Below, piece after piece: positions 1 to 7,597 of a DNA stretch of 9,182 nt (within the stretch, counting starts at the first letter, position 1; every line of letters starts with the position of its first letter). The DNA lies in assembly GCA_029940345.1 (NCBI GenBank), contig JAOZRC010000179.1:1-9182 (forward strand). Direction: 5' to 3'. The translations under genes and the position numbers were made by a program. Origin of the DNA: Desulfobacterales bacterium (lineage in GTDB: Bacteria > Desulfobacterota > Desulfobacteria > Desulfobacterales > JAUCGF01). Under the pieces are notes generated by a model, which saw only the letters and a list, made by a program, of their open reading frames with translations, searched no databases and was not told the origin of the DNA.

Positions 1-180
1 ATCACGCAATACAGTCAGAGCACGATCTTTAAGGAGTTGAATAGCTGGTTCACCCGGACTTAATGCATAAATAGGGAAACAAATTCCGCAAATAATTACC
101 CCAATAACAGCTATAAGTGTCAGACACTTTGTTACATGTTTCGATTTTAATAAAAAGAATTTACAACAACCATTTTTCAT
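1..180 (-). CDS. Exported protein, N-terminal 60 residues only (possibly MlaC/Ttg2D-like)
   Basis: An open frame starts at ATG 180 and leaves the window at base 1 without a stop. It has a good ribosome binding site, AAGGAG at 193-188, seven bases before the ATG. The N-terminus has basic residues (K2, K7, K12, K14, K18), a hydrophobic core at about residues 20-34 (LTLIAVIGVIICGICF) and a probable signal peptidase site near PIYA/L, residues 36-40. The start of the mature part, SPGEPAIQLLKDRALTVLRD, resembles the opening helix of MlaC/Ttg2D periplasmic lipid-binding proteins, which often begin with a P-x-E-x-(8)-VL-x-(I/V)L-x-D pattern. This rests on one short helix, so the family call is tentative; export is better supported. 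It lies downstream of the LysM hydrolase-like gene in the same direction. Three cysteines in the signal region (C5, C6, C19) are unusual. Confidence 0.7.
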   Translation of the reverse strand, partial: MKNGCCKFFLLKSKHVTKCLTLIAVIGVIICGICFPIYALSPGEPAIQLLKDRALTVLRD

Positions 181-268
181 AACCTTTCTCCTTTCAATTT
201 GTAAAAGTCACTTTTTGCAAAAAACATCAATTAGATTTATCGCTTTGACTTGGTACTAAATTTGCCAT
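177..268 (-). other. Two tiny overlapping ORFs linking upstream gene to the exported-protein start
   Basis: Reading the minus strand, ATG 268 opens a 13-codon ORF (MANLVPSQSDKSN) that stops at 229-227. Its TGA overlaps a second ATG (TGATG) opening a 16-codon ORF (MFFAKSDFYKLKGERL), whose stop at 179-177 overlaps the ATG of the exported protein (ATGA). The first ATG sits in AGAGGAGGTGATG, almost a full complement of the 16S rRNA 3' end, but GGAGG is only two bases from the ATG, closer than is usual for efficient initiation. The arrangement could be a translational-coupling leader, the remains of a small gene, or chance. No codon-usage argument is possible at this length. The same gap holds a perfect 12-bp palindrome, TTTTTGCAAAAA, at 212-223. 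Confidence 0.2.
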
Positions 269-295
269 CACCTCCTCTGAATATAAAAATATTTG

Positions 296-2350
296 TCACC
301 AAGGCATCCACCATATAATATCTTTTTTATTCGTATTAATTTTTTTATTAAGTGATGCCACATAAGCCAGCCAACTCAATGATGCCAATTCTTCACCCAT
401 TGTAAAGTGGCCTTTAATTTGCTCGGTGCTGTATAATACGCCACCCTGATCACTGAGGGATTGTAATTTTAACATTTGCCGGTACAAAAGCTGGGCATAC
501 TTTCGCGCCTCAATATTGTCTGTCAGCCCGGCAAGTTCTTCCCAGGCCATAGCCACACCCAGCGTTCCTTCAGACCAGACCATTGAATTCATGGCATCCC
601 AATCTATCATTGCACCCGCATTTTTTCCATCTTCCCATATCAAATCATCAATTTTTCCATGGTATGGTCGATAGCCTTGTATCACACCGGTTTTACCATC
701 AGGAGTTTTAAAAAACCAATTCGTTTTAAAATTCCGGTTTGCATAATTCAAACACCGACGGGCTTTGGCGATGTATCGTTTGCTATCAGCCAGATTTTTG
801 CGTATTTTGTTTAGTTTGGCCTGCCTCAACAAATAGAGCGCGCCCCAAGAAGAACAGTCTAACGCCTTGGCCCGATCAATGCCCAAATTTTCACGCCAGC
901 CCCGGTTGAAAGTTCCTAAAGCACTATCCCAAAGATAGGAATCAATGCCTTTGGCAACAATTGAGGCTATATTATTGCATTCCAAGCCAAATTGAGAACC
1001 GTTAAAAACGTGCGATATAAGAGTCAGCGCTTGGAAAACGTCAAAATTATGTTCCGCTGAACACCATTTCAGCATCTTATAACTGTGCGGTTTACTGTAA
1101 CCATCACTTCCCTGGCCATTATATCCACCATACACCAGGCCGGTTTCTTTATTCATTAGCGGTTTGAGGTATTGATATACAATTTTTTTAATCGCTCCAT
1201 CCCATTCTTCAGACGCCGCTATTTTTTTGGCCGCAACCATAGCGCCCAGAAAATGAGCTACTTCGCCGGTTCTGACATCAGGAGAAATATAATTATCTCC
1301 GATTACATTGGCACTCCGCGGAATTTTACCGTCTGGCTCTATTTGGCCAGCCCACACCCGTAAAATTTTTTCAGCTTCGTCAATTTTATTTTCAAACAAT
1401 AATGCTTTGGCAAGACATGAACTTCCGTAAAGCGTAACGCGACCATACCGACTCAGATATTTTTCATCGGGATTATACGTGCTATAACGGTAATTAGCAA
1501 CCATAATTCCTTTTGGCACTTGAAAATCATAATTATCAGTTTGGGAAGCATCCAATTTCTGGATATCAATCCAACGTTCAACGCCCGACCATCCGATGGG
1601 GCCTGGAATAAATATGTCTCTGTCAGATTCACTATATGACCAAACAACCTCGTCATTTTTATGCCGCTGGCGTATGATTGTTCTTCTTATATCACCGATA
1701 CGCTCATTGTGTTCATTAAACATAACCACTTTAAGAATAAATTTTTTACCGTAATCTCTCCCTTTACGACCGATGACCGCTCTTGTTTGAAAAACGCCGT
1801 CATCCTCTATTTTAAAACCCATTTGTTCATATTCTAAATCACCGGGCACATAAACAAAAAAACGGCAATCAGCATCTGTTCTGACACGACCTTTAATAAT
1901 AGCGGTATTATCATCTGTCCATTTAAAGTAATCAAGAGAACCTTGCGACAAAGGAGGATATACGGTTGAAAAATTCTGTCTTGAAGGTATTGCTGTCTCT
2001 CTTGAATTATCCAATGAAAACGATTTTCTATTGCTTTTTTTTAAAACGGATGAATACGATTTTAATGATGATTTAAAACTTACGGAAGGAAGGTATAGCC
2101 TTTTTCCGCTATAAATACGATTGGGATTTGAGATGAAGGGATTGGCCTGTAATAATTTTGCAAGTATGTCCTTATTAAATGTACCGTAATACTGGCGACA
2201 AATGCTTGCCAATGTATCACCAGATTGTATTGTAATTTCGAATATTGATTGTTCCTCATGATCGCCAATCGCCACTGCTTGATTGATAAAAAGGCTAACT
2301 GAGAGGGACAAGATAATTGTAGATTTAATTATATTTTTATATCGCACCAT
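296..2350 (-). CDS. Secreted LysM protein with six-hairpin (alpha/alpha toroid) glycosidase-like region
   Basis: This 684-residue protein has a signal peptide: K5/K9, a hydrophobic core at about 10-24, and a likely cut after AVA at residue 27. One LysM domain follows at about 37-88 (ITIQSGDTLASICRQYYG through the YSGKRLYLP end), so it should bind peptidoglycan or related GlcNAc glycans in the periplasm or on the surface. A Ser/Lys-rich linker (about 90-135) leads to a beta-rich segment (about 140-228). The rest, about 300-670, is helical with motifs typical of six-hairpin glycosidase-like proteins: SAEHNFDVFQAL (431-442), ALDCSSWGALYLL (496-508), MNSMVWSEGTLGVAMA (587-602) and an acidic IDDLIWEDG stretch (567-575). 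I cannot assign a substrate or prove catalysis; it may be a glycan-binding relative. It lies 50 bp downstream of the Ser/Thr kinase, probably in one operon. AAGGGG lies just before ATG 2350. It seems full length and intact. Confidence 0.85.
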   Translation of the reverse strand: MVRYKNIIKSTIILSLSVSLFINQAVAIGDHEEQSIFEITIQSGDTLASICRQYYGTFNKDILAKLLQANPFISNPNRIYSGKRLYLPSVSFKSSLKSYSSVLKKSNRKSFSLDNSRETAIPSRQNFSTVYPPLSQGSLDYFKWTDDNTAIIKGRVRTDADCRFFVYVPGDLEYEQMGFKIEDDGVFQTRAVIGRKGRDYGKKFILKVVMFNEHNERIGDIRRTIIRQRHKNDEVVWSYSESDRDIFIPGPIGWSGVERWIDIQKLDASQTDNYDFQVPKGIMVANYRYSTYNPDEKYLSRYGRVTLYGSSCLAKALLFENKIDEAEKILRVWAGQIEPDGKIPRSANVIGDNYISPDVRTGEVAHFLGAMVAAKKIAASEEWDGAIKKIVYQYLKPLMNKETGLVYGGYNGQGSDGYSKPHSYKMLKWCSAEHNFDVFQALTLISHVFNGSQFGLECNNIASIVAKGIDSYLWDSALGTFNRGWRENLGIDRAKALDCSSWGALYLLRQAKLNKIRKNLADSKRYIAKARRCLNYANRNFKTNWFFKTPDGKTGVIQGYRPYHGKIDDLIWEDGKNAGAMIDWDAMNSMVWSEGTLGVAMAWEELAGLTDNIEARKYAQLLYRQMLKLQSLSDQGGVLYSTEQIKGHFTMGEELASLSWLAYVASLNKKINTNKKDIIWWMPW

Positions 2351-2400
2351 TTCCCCTTCTACTTATTTTACAGAATTATGCTACCGGCTTTTAACTGCAA

Positions 2401-4026
2401 TTATTCAACCACAGTCGACGCATCCAACGCCGTATTATCAAAATCGTTCATTTCATCCTGTTTGAAATATTTTTTCATAAAATCCGCCATGTCCGACGAA
2501 TCATAAATGATATTGGATTGTTTTTTCAGACGCGTCAAATCTTGAATCAGCTCACGAGCGCTAAAATAGCGATCTTTTTTTTCTTTGGCCAGGCATTTCA
2601 TTACAATCACATTCAACTCATCCGGTAGATCGGGACGCAGGCTATTGATCGGATCGATAACGCTTTCCGTGACGATCATAATTGCCCGCATTGTGCTGGT
2701 GTCGCTTCCAAAACCATGTACTTTTTTACCCACCAGCATTTGATGAAAAATAAGTCCCAGGGAATAGATATCCGATTGATTGTTGACATATTCTTCGCGC
2801 GCCTGTTCGGGAGACATATAGGATAGCGTGCCTTTGATGCCGCCGACCGCAATCGTCCCTTCGGGATCCGCAAGGGCGCTGGCAATACCGAAATCGCTAA
2901 TTTTAACCTGGCCCTTGTATGATATCAGGATATTGCTTGGCTTAATATCCCGATGGATAATGTTGAGCGGCAGACTGGTTTCGCGATCTGATTTGGTGTG
3001 CGCGTATTGTAAACCGTTGGCGACTTGCAAGACGATAAACACCGACTGATCAACCGTGAGAGGACAATTGAGCGTACTAAATATATCCGCCAGGTTTTTA
3101 CCTTCAATGTACTCCATAACGATGGCGTGGTGTTCCTCATAATAATCCAAAGTTTTAACGATGTTGGGATGATCATCCAGTTGAACAGCCAATTGTGCTT
3201 CACGACTGAACAGTTTGACATATTCGGTGGAGTTTTGAATCAGTGCGGGCAGGATGCGTTTGATAGCGACCCATTTGACGAACTGCCCCCGTTTAATTTC
3301 CCCTAGAATCAACTCCGCCATGCCTCCCCGCGCAATCACCCCGTTTTCGGCAAATTCGGTTTTAACCCGGTAAGGCCCGATCATTTTGCCACCAGTGGGT
3401 TTACGCGTTTTCAGTAAAATGATGAATAAGAGTGACAATAATCCGATAATGGCGCTAATGCCAAGAATAAGCTTATATTTCAAAAGAATGCGGTTCATAA
3501 CGGATGTATTCAACGCCATATATACTTTACCGACTCTGGCGCTGGAAACCATAACATCATAAGAAAATCCCACGATTTTCAGTTTGTCGGTTAAGTTTCC
3601 GGATTCAATCTGAATGTCGCTGGGTGTACCGATTTTTTTGGAATTTCGGATGGGTTTGATGATACTGTCGATTAATGCGGCGTCGGTGTGAACCAGGATT
3701 TTATTTTCGGGATCAAGAATGGCGGCGAATTCAAGTGTATTTTCATTTTCGTATGCTTTTTCAGCGATATCAATTGAAAAGGCTGACGGTTCCACTAATC
3801 CGGCATTATAATCAAGCAACGCCATGCGGTTTTTATTGCCCATTTCATGTATTACGGCAATACCACGACTATAAAAAGCCTGTCTGGCTTTTTCGGAAAC
3901 ATTAAAGCAGATCACTGTCCCTATAATCATAGCAATCAGCCAGATGATCATTCCCATGATCAGTGTTTTTGATAAAATTGCCTTGAACTTCACTTGTAGT
4001 CCGTTTTCAGATCCGTTGATGCTCAT
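2401..4026 (-). CDS. Transmembrane Hanks-type Ser/Thr protein kinase with N-terminal extracytoplasmic sensor
   Basis: The 541 residues contain TM1 at about 21-41, an extracytoplasmic domain at about 42-185, TM2 at about 186-205, a short juxtamembrane stretch and a cytoplasmic kinase domain at about 219-500. FAAILDPENKILVHTD (100-115) resembles the core strands of Cache-type sensor domains. Kinase motifs are complete: Gly-rich loop ARGGMAEL (232-239), VAIK with Lys256, alpha-C Glu275, HRDIKPSN with Asp360 and Asn365, DFG at 378-380, GTLSYMSPE at 399-407 and Asp419 in SDIYSLG. It should be an active kinase. The loop matches the GGMAE form common in deltaproteobacterial kinases. PASTA repeats are absent, and the sensor precedes the kinase, as in histidine kinases. 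AGAGG lies four bases before ATG 4026. It heads the minus-strand cluster with the LysM protein; a PP2C phosphatase tail lies at the right edge of the window. The ligand and substrates are unknown. Confidence 0.95.
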   Translation of the reverse strand: MSINGSENGLQVKFKAILSKTLIMGMIIWLIAMIIGTVICFNVSEKARQAFYSRGIAVIHEMGNKNRMALLDYNAGLVEPSAFSIDIAEKAYENENTLEFAAILDPENKILVHTDAALIDSIIKPIRNSKKIGTPSDIQIESGNLTDKLKIVGFSYDVMVSSARVGKVYMALNTSVMNRILLKYKLILGISAIIGLLSLLFIILLKTRKPTGGKMIGPYRVKTEFAENGVIARGGMAELILGEIKRGQFVKWVAIKRILPALIQNSTEYVKLFSREAQLAVQLDDHPNIVKTLDYYEEHHAIVMEYIEGKNLADIFSTLNCPLTVDQSVFIVLQVANGLQYAHTKSDRETSLPLNIIHRDIKPSNILISYKGQVKISDFGIASALADPEGTIAVGGIKGTLSYMSPEQAREEYVNNQSDIYSLGLIFHQMLVGKKVHGFGSDTSTMRAIMIVTESVIDPINSLRPDLPDELNVIVMKCLAKEKKDRYFSARELIQDLTRLKKQSNIIYDSSDMADFMKKYFKQDEMNDFDNTALDASTVVE

Positions 4027-4043
4027 ATAACCTCTTATATTGT

Positions 4044-4049
4044 ATAATA
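4044..4049 (-). promoter_or_regulatory. Candidate -10 element for the Ser/Thr kinase gene
   Basis: The minus strand reads TATTAT at 4049-4044, in an AT-rich stretch about 18 bases before the kinase start codon. No convincing -35 box lies 16-18 bases upstream (the hexamer at a 17-base spacing is TGGTCG), so this is only a possible promoter with a very short leader. Confidence 0.25.
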
Positions 4050-4078
4050 GGGCTTGATTCCGACTTCGACCATTTCAA

Positions 4079-4308
4079 TTAAACCACGAAAAACACGAAA
4101 TGACACGAAAAAAACTTAACATTTAGCGATCCGGTTTTTCCGACGCTGATATCAATCATTTGGGCAAAGGAATTTTCCGCTTCGTGCTGATGATCGGGAA
4201 CATAGTGGGTTAAGTACAAGCCTGCGTATGTTTCCATCACCTGACCGTCATCTTACCTGGCAGCCTGTTGGCCGAAATTTTCAATCCGGCTAGGGAAACT
4301 GTTTGGTT
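4079..4308 (-). pseudogene. Possible decayed minus-strand gene fragment, unrecognised
   Basis: Two minus-strand frames look protein-like and adjoin. One ends at 4237 with NQTVSLAGLKISANRLPGK followed by MTVR and a stop. The other, after a stop just upstream, reads DDGQVMETYAGLYLTHYVPD and continues HQHEAENSFAQMIDISVGKT to a stop at 4081-4079. A single frame change (+2 or -1) near 4250 would join them. The last dozen residues of the second frame are encoded by the CACGAAA repeat, so the original gene end is probably lost. There is no proper RBS-spaced start, and the sequence upstream of 4308 is AT-rich and not convincingly coding. I do not recognise the family. It could instead be a 52-codon intact ORF from ATG 4237, or chance. 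Confidence 0.35.
4083..4110. repeat. CACGAAA short direct repeat, three copies
   Basis: CCACGAAA (4084-4091), ACACGAAA (4093-4100) and ACACGAAA (4103-4110) recur with a 9-10 base period and are followed by an A-run. From general knowledge, ACCACGAA-ACACGAA strings are a common dispersed sequence in many bacterial genomes, often at ends of genes or between them. No function is implied by the sequence itself. The repeat sits about 55 bases upstream of the kinase start, near the kinase promoter region. Confidence 0.6.
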
Positions 4309-4357
4309 ACAATTACGTATTATGCGCTTTAAAATCAGTTCATACAAAAAAAATGCT

Positions 4358-4386
4358 TTGAACTCAAGTAAATCTGTGCTTAAAAT
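4358..4386 (+). promoter_or_regulatory. Sigma70-type promoter for the DUF2868-DUF3482 operon
   Basis: TTGAAC (4358-4363) and TAAAAT (4381-4386) are separated by exactly 17 bases, matching the -35/-10 consensus at five of six positions each. Transcription would start near 4393, giving a leader of about 70 bases before ATG 4463. The leader is A-rich and shows no obvious hairpin or riboswitch. Confidence 0.5.
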
Positions 4387-4462
4387 GTAAATAAACGGAT
4401 AAACGATCAAAATTAACAATATCACAACAATTACACAAGCTGGCCAAAATGAGCAAATATCA

Positions 4463-6079
4463 ATGCAAACGGATTGGCAAATCAAAGATCTGATTGATCT
4501 CGAATATTTTTTTGAACTTGATAACCGGGAAGACGATAAGAATTTAATGCGGCGTGATCGCGAAATCTATCTTAGTGCGATCTTACCCACTATTCCGAAG
4601 GACACGTTTTCTTCGGAAACCTTAACCGGTGACACCCCCAAAAGAATAATCAAAGCATGGCTGGATAAACGCCGCACCATTGAAAAAAAAGCTCGGGGAT
4701 CCGAGGTGATTTTACCAGGCGATGCTTTTGTAGAAGTACGGCGACTTCTATGCTATCTCGCGTTTGTCATCGCATCTTTGAGTGGCGTGGGGCTGACCTT
4801 TTCCTTGCTGACCTACAAAGGCTCTGAACCGTTGAATGTGTCTGTCTTCCTTGGGGTGTTGGTTCTTGCCCAGATGGGACTGATTCTTATCTTGTTATTT
4901 GGTTTCTATTTGCGCAAGCAATCCCGCTTATTTGAAAACAGCTCTTTCGTTTACAGTCTGCTAAGTCGTATAACCATAAAAACCGTGTTATGGTTCAGGG
5001 AAAAAACACTGAAAAAGCTAAGCGCCAAGCAACGCGACCAGGTTCAGGCCACGCTTGGCCTGGCGCGTCGACAGCGCACAATTTACGGTTCCGTTTTTTT
5101 CTGGCCGTTTTTTATCATCGGTCAAACGGTCGGAGTGGGGTTTAACCTGGGCGTGTTGGCGGCGACTTTTTTACGAATTATAGGCGCCGATTTGGCGTTT
5201 GGCTGGCAATCCACGATCCAGATCAGTTCGCTGGCCGTGTTTAAGGCTGTCAAATTGATTGCCTTGCCCTGGTCATGGTTTATCCCTGCCGGAATCGCAC
5301 ATCCGACGATTGAACAGATTGAAGGCAGCCACATGGTGTTGAAAGACGGCATCTATCATCTGGCAACCCAGGATCTGGTGTCATGGTGGCCGTTTTTATG
5401 CATGGCCGTGTGTGTGTATGGGCTTCTGCCGCGTATTTTGCTTTTGATAACCGGAATTGCCATTCAGAAACGGAGACTGCGCCAGCAGACCTTTGATCAT
5501 ACCGACTGTGATCGTCTGATGCAGCGGCTAACCACCCCGGTGTTAGAGACTGGCGGTCAGACGGATAAGGTGGTTTCTGATAATTCTTTTTTACTGCAAA
5601 ACAGTGCAGCAGGAATGCCGCCCAATCCGGAACACAGCGACCCGAATGATAACAACGTCGCTAACACAGTGGTAGCGCTTATACCCGATGACATCTTTGA
5701 TGCGGTTAAGGATAGAGAATTAAGCCTGAACATTAAAACGGCATTCGGATATGATTTGGGGCTGAAATTCGAAGTCGAAGCAGATGCTTTGGCTGATTTG
5801 GCTGTTTTAGAGAAGCTTGTCGATACAAATGGCACTGCCAAAATAATGTTTTTACAGGAAGCCTGGCAGCCGCCCATTCGCGAAACCCTTCTGTTTATCC
5901 GCAAAATAAGAGAAATCGCCGGAGCCAAAGCCAAAATTATTATCGCCCTGATCGGCAAACCGGCGGCTGAGACCGTTTTTACTTCCGTGAAAACCGAAGA
6001 TTATAAGATATGGGAGCAAAAAATCAGCCGTATCGGAGACCCGTATTTGCGCTTGGAAAAGCTGAAACAGGACAAATAA
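4463..6079 (+). CDS. DUF2868 domain membrane protein, partner of the adjacent GTPase
   Basis: A 538-residue protein with the hallmarks I know for DUF2868: the N-terminal DLIDLEYFFELD (9-20), the central RRQRTIYG (202-209), FN-x-G (227-230) and DLAFGWQSTIQ (243-253), and a C-terminal GDPYLRLEKL (525-534). Hydrophobic segments at about 96-117, 126-149, 208-236 and 309-335 indicate an inner-membrane protein. A soluble C-terminal domain follows (about 400-538), after a Pro/Asn-rich linker at about 380-400. Biochemical function is unknown; the family typically sits next to a DUF3482 GTPase, as here, 12 bp upstream of it. The start is uncertain: only a weak GAG (4451-4453) precedes ATG 4463, but the conserved DLIDLEYFF motif argues against the internal Met29. 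The G+C content appears higher than in the flanking LysM genes. Confidence 0.88.
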   Translation: MQTDWQIKDLIDLEYFFELDNREDDKNLMRRDREIYLSAILPTIPKDTFSSETLTGDTPKRIIKAWLDKRRTIEKKARGSEVILPGDAFVEVRRLLCYLAFVIASLSGVGLTFSLLTYKGSEPLNVSVFLGVLVLAQMGLILILLFGFYLRKQSRLFENSSFVYSLLSRITIKTVLWFREKTLKKLSAKQRDQVQATLGLARRQRTIYGSVFFWPFFIIGQTVGVGFNLGVLAATFLRIIGADLAFGWQSTIQISSLAVFKAVKLIALPWSWFIPAGIAHPTIEQIEGSHMVLKDGIYHLATQDLVSWWPFLCMAVCVYGLLPRILLLITGIAIQKRRLRQQTFDHTDCDRLMQRLTTPVLETGGQTDKVVSDNSFLLQNSAAGMPPNPEHSDPNDNNVANTVVALIPDDIFDAVKDRELSLNIKTAFGYDLGLKFEVEADALADLAVLEKLVDTNGTAKIMFLQEAWQPPIRETLLFIRKIREIAGAKAKIIIALIGKPAAETVFTSVKTEDYKIWEQKISRIGDPYLRLEKLKQDK

Positions 6080-6091
6080 GGAAACAAAACG

Positions 6092-7513
6092 ATGACAGAA
6101 GAGTTTATAATTCCCGAATTTGCGATTGTCGGCCATCCCAACGAAGGTAAATCCACAGTCGTATCGACGCTCTCCGAAGACGATAGCGTGCGAATCAGTC
6201 AAATTCCGGGGGAAACGGTTGAATGCCGTGTGTTTCCGGTTATGATTGATGGGGAGGAGGTTATACGCTTCATTGACACCCCCGGTTTTCAGGCACCCAA
6301 AAAGGCGCTGGCCTGGATGAAAGCCTTTAAAGGCTCCGATGAACAGATGCTGAAGACCTTTCTTGATACACACCGGAACAATCCGGATTTCAGGGATGAA
6401 TGTCATTTGCTTAAACCGATTGCCGATGGCGCCGGCATTATTTACGTTGTTGATGGTTCGCGCCCTTTGCGAAAGGCCGATAAGGCTGAAATGGAGCTTC
6501 TGCGGCTCACCGGCCGCCCGCGCATGGCGATTATCAACTGCAAAGAAGATGAAACCCTTTATCTGGATATCTGGAAAAGCGAGTTTATCAAGCATTTTAA
6601 TTCCATTCGTGTGTTTAACGCCCAAAAAGCGACTTACTCGGAACGCATCGCGCTTTTAGACAGCCTCAAGAGCGTTGAGCAAGTCTGGCAGCCCTCTTTA
6701 GAAAAGGTGATTCGCGCCTTTAAACGTGATTGGGAGCGGCGCAACCTGCGATCGACCGAACTGATATGCGAATTGTTGCAAAACTGTGTGACGTATCAAA
6801 TTAAAAAAAATTGCACATCCAAATCCCAGATGGAATCGGTGCGTGATAAGCTGACAGAGCGGTATAAAATCGAAATCGGTAAAATTGAGCAAAAAGTCCA
6901 TTTCAAGATCAGGAAATTATTTAAACACAATATTTTCAACTATGAGCTGCCAGCCCAATCAATTCTGAACGATGACTTATTCAGCAGCCGCACATGGCAG
7001 TTGTTAGGCCTCAATCCGGGACAATTGACGATGGCGGCAGCTATAACCGGCGGCGCTTTGGGAGCCGCGCTGGATGTGGCCGCGGCCGGCCTGACCTTCG
7101 GCATCTTCACGGCCATCGGCAGTGCGGCAGGCGCCGGTTCAGCTTTTTTCGGTGGCGAACGGATGACCAAAGCCAAAGTGGTCGGTTTAAAGTTGGGTGG
7201 ATGGCAGGTGATTGTAGGACCGAACACCAATATTCAATTTTTATATGTGTTACTGGACCGCACCTTGCTCTACTACGCCCATATCATTAACTGGGCCCAC
7301 GGCCGCCGGGATTATGATTGCGCCAAGGTGTCTCAGAATAGTGACAAAAGCGTGAAACAGGGCTACACAGCCTCTTATGATGACAGCGCCAGGAAAATTT
7401 GCAATCGCTATTTTAAAGATATTGGTAAAAAAGATCAGAGTACGAATGACTATGTTCATAAAAATATGGTGCTCTTGATCAAACTGACATTGGATAAAAT
7501 ATCTGGCAGTTAG
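6092..7513 (+). CDS. GTPase with C-terminal DUF3482 domain
   Basis: This 473-residue protein starts with a TRAFAC-class, Era/HSR1-like G domain. G1/P-loop is GHPNEGKS (14-21), a G2 candidate is Thr42 in PGETVECR, and G3 is DTPG (62-65). G4 is degenerate: AIINCKED (146-153) in place of NKxD, so guanine specificity may be unusual or relaxed. Helical material at about 200-290 precedes the DUF3482 region, recognised by LLGLNPGQLTMAAA (304-317), a Gly/Ala-rich hydrophobic stretch (about 312-355) that may insert into the membrane, GWQVIVGPNTN (370-380), LLDRTLLYYAHI (387-398) and HGRRDYD (403-409). The cellular role is not known to me. AAGGA (6078-6082) overlaps the upstream stop codon, fitting translation in one operon with the DUF2868 protein, its probable physical partner. 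No clear terminator follows the TAG at 7511-7513. Confidence 0.92.
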   Translation: MTEEFIIPEFAIVGHPNEGKSTVVSTLSEDDSVRISQIPGETVECRVFPVMIDGEEVIRFIDTPGFQAPKKALAWMKAFKGSDEQMLKTFLDTHRNNPDFRDECHLLKPIADGAGIIYVVDGSRPLRKADKAEMELLRLTGRPRMAIINCKEDETLYLDIWKSEFIKHFNSIRVFNAQKATYSERIALLDSLKSVEQVWQPSLEKVIRAFKRDWERRNLRSTELICELLQNCVTYQIKKNCTSKSQMESVRDKLTERYKIEIGKIEQKVHFKIRKLFKHNIFNYELPAQSILNDDLFSSRTWQLLGLNPGQLTMAAAITGGALGAALDVAAAGLTFGIFTAIGSAAGAGSAFFGGERMTKAKVVGLKLGGWQVIVGPNTNIQFLYVLLDRTLLYYAHIINWAHGRRDYDCAKVSQNSDKSVKQGYTASYDDSARKICNRYFKDIGKKDQSTNDYVHKNMVLLIKLTLDKISGS

Positions 7514-7597
7514 AGATTTTAGCTACGATTCCTTACTTTTTAGATTTTGGATAGCTAAGATGCAGTTAACAAACAACCAGGAAAACAGGAGGTTACT

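Noticed and set aside
4027..4462. Structured RNA or riboswitch in the 436-bp divergent region
   Set aside because: No stable paired architecture or known aptamer core was seen; only the repeat, a gene-like remnant and a promoter.
4237..4485. 82-codon minus-strand ORF as an intact gene
   Set aside because: Its first half is AT-rich sequence overlapping the promoter and start of the DUF2868 gene. Only the last 20 or so codons look protein-like, and they are treated as part of a possible gene remnant.
5852..6625. 257-codon minus-strand open frame opposite the GTPase
   Set aside because: It lies across the junction of the DUF2868 and GTPase genes, whose plus-strand proteins carry recognisable conserved motifs. 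Its own product shows no domain.
7519..7558. TTAGCTA / TAGCTAA inverted repeat after the GTPase gene as a terminator
   Set aside because: Only seven A/T-rich base pairs with a 26-base loop and no U-run; too weak to call.
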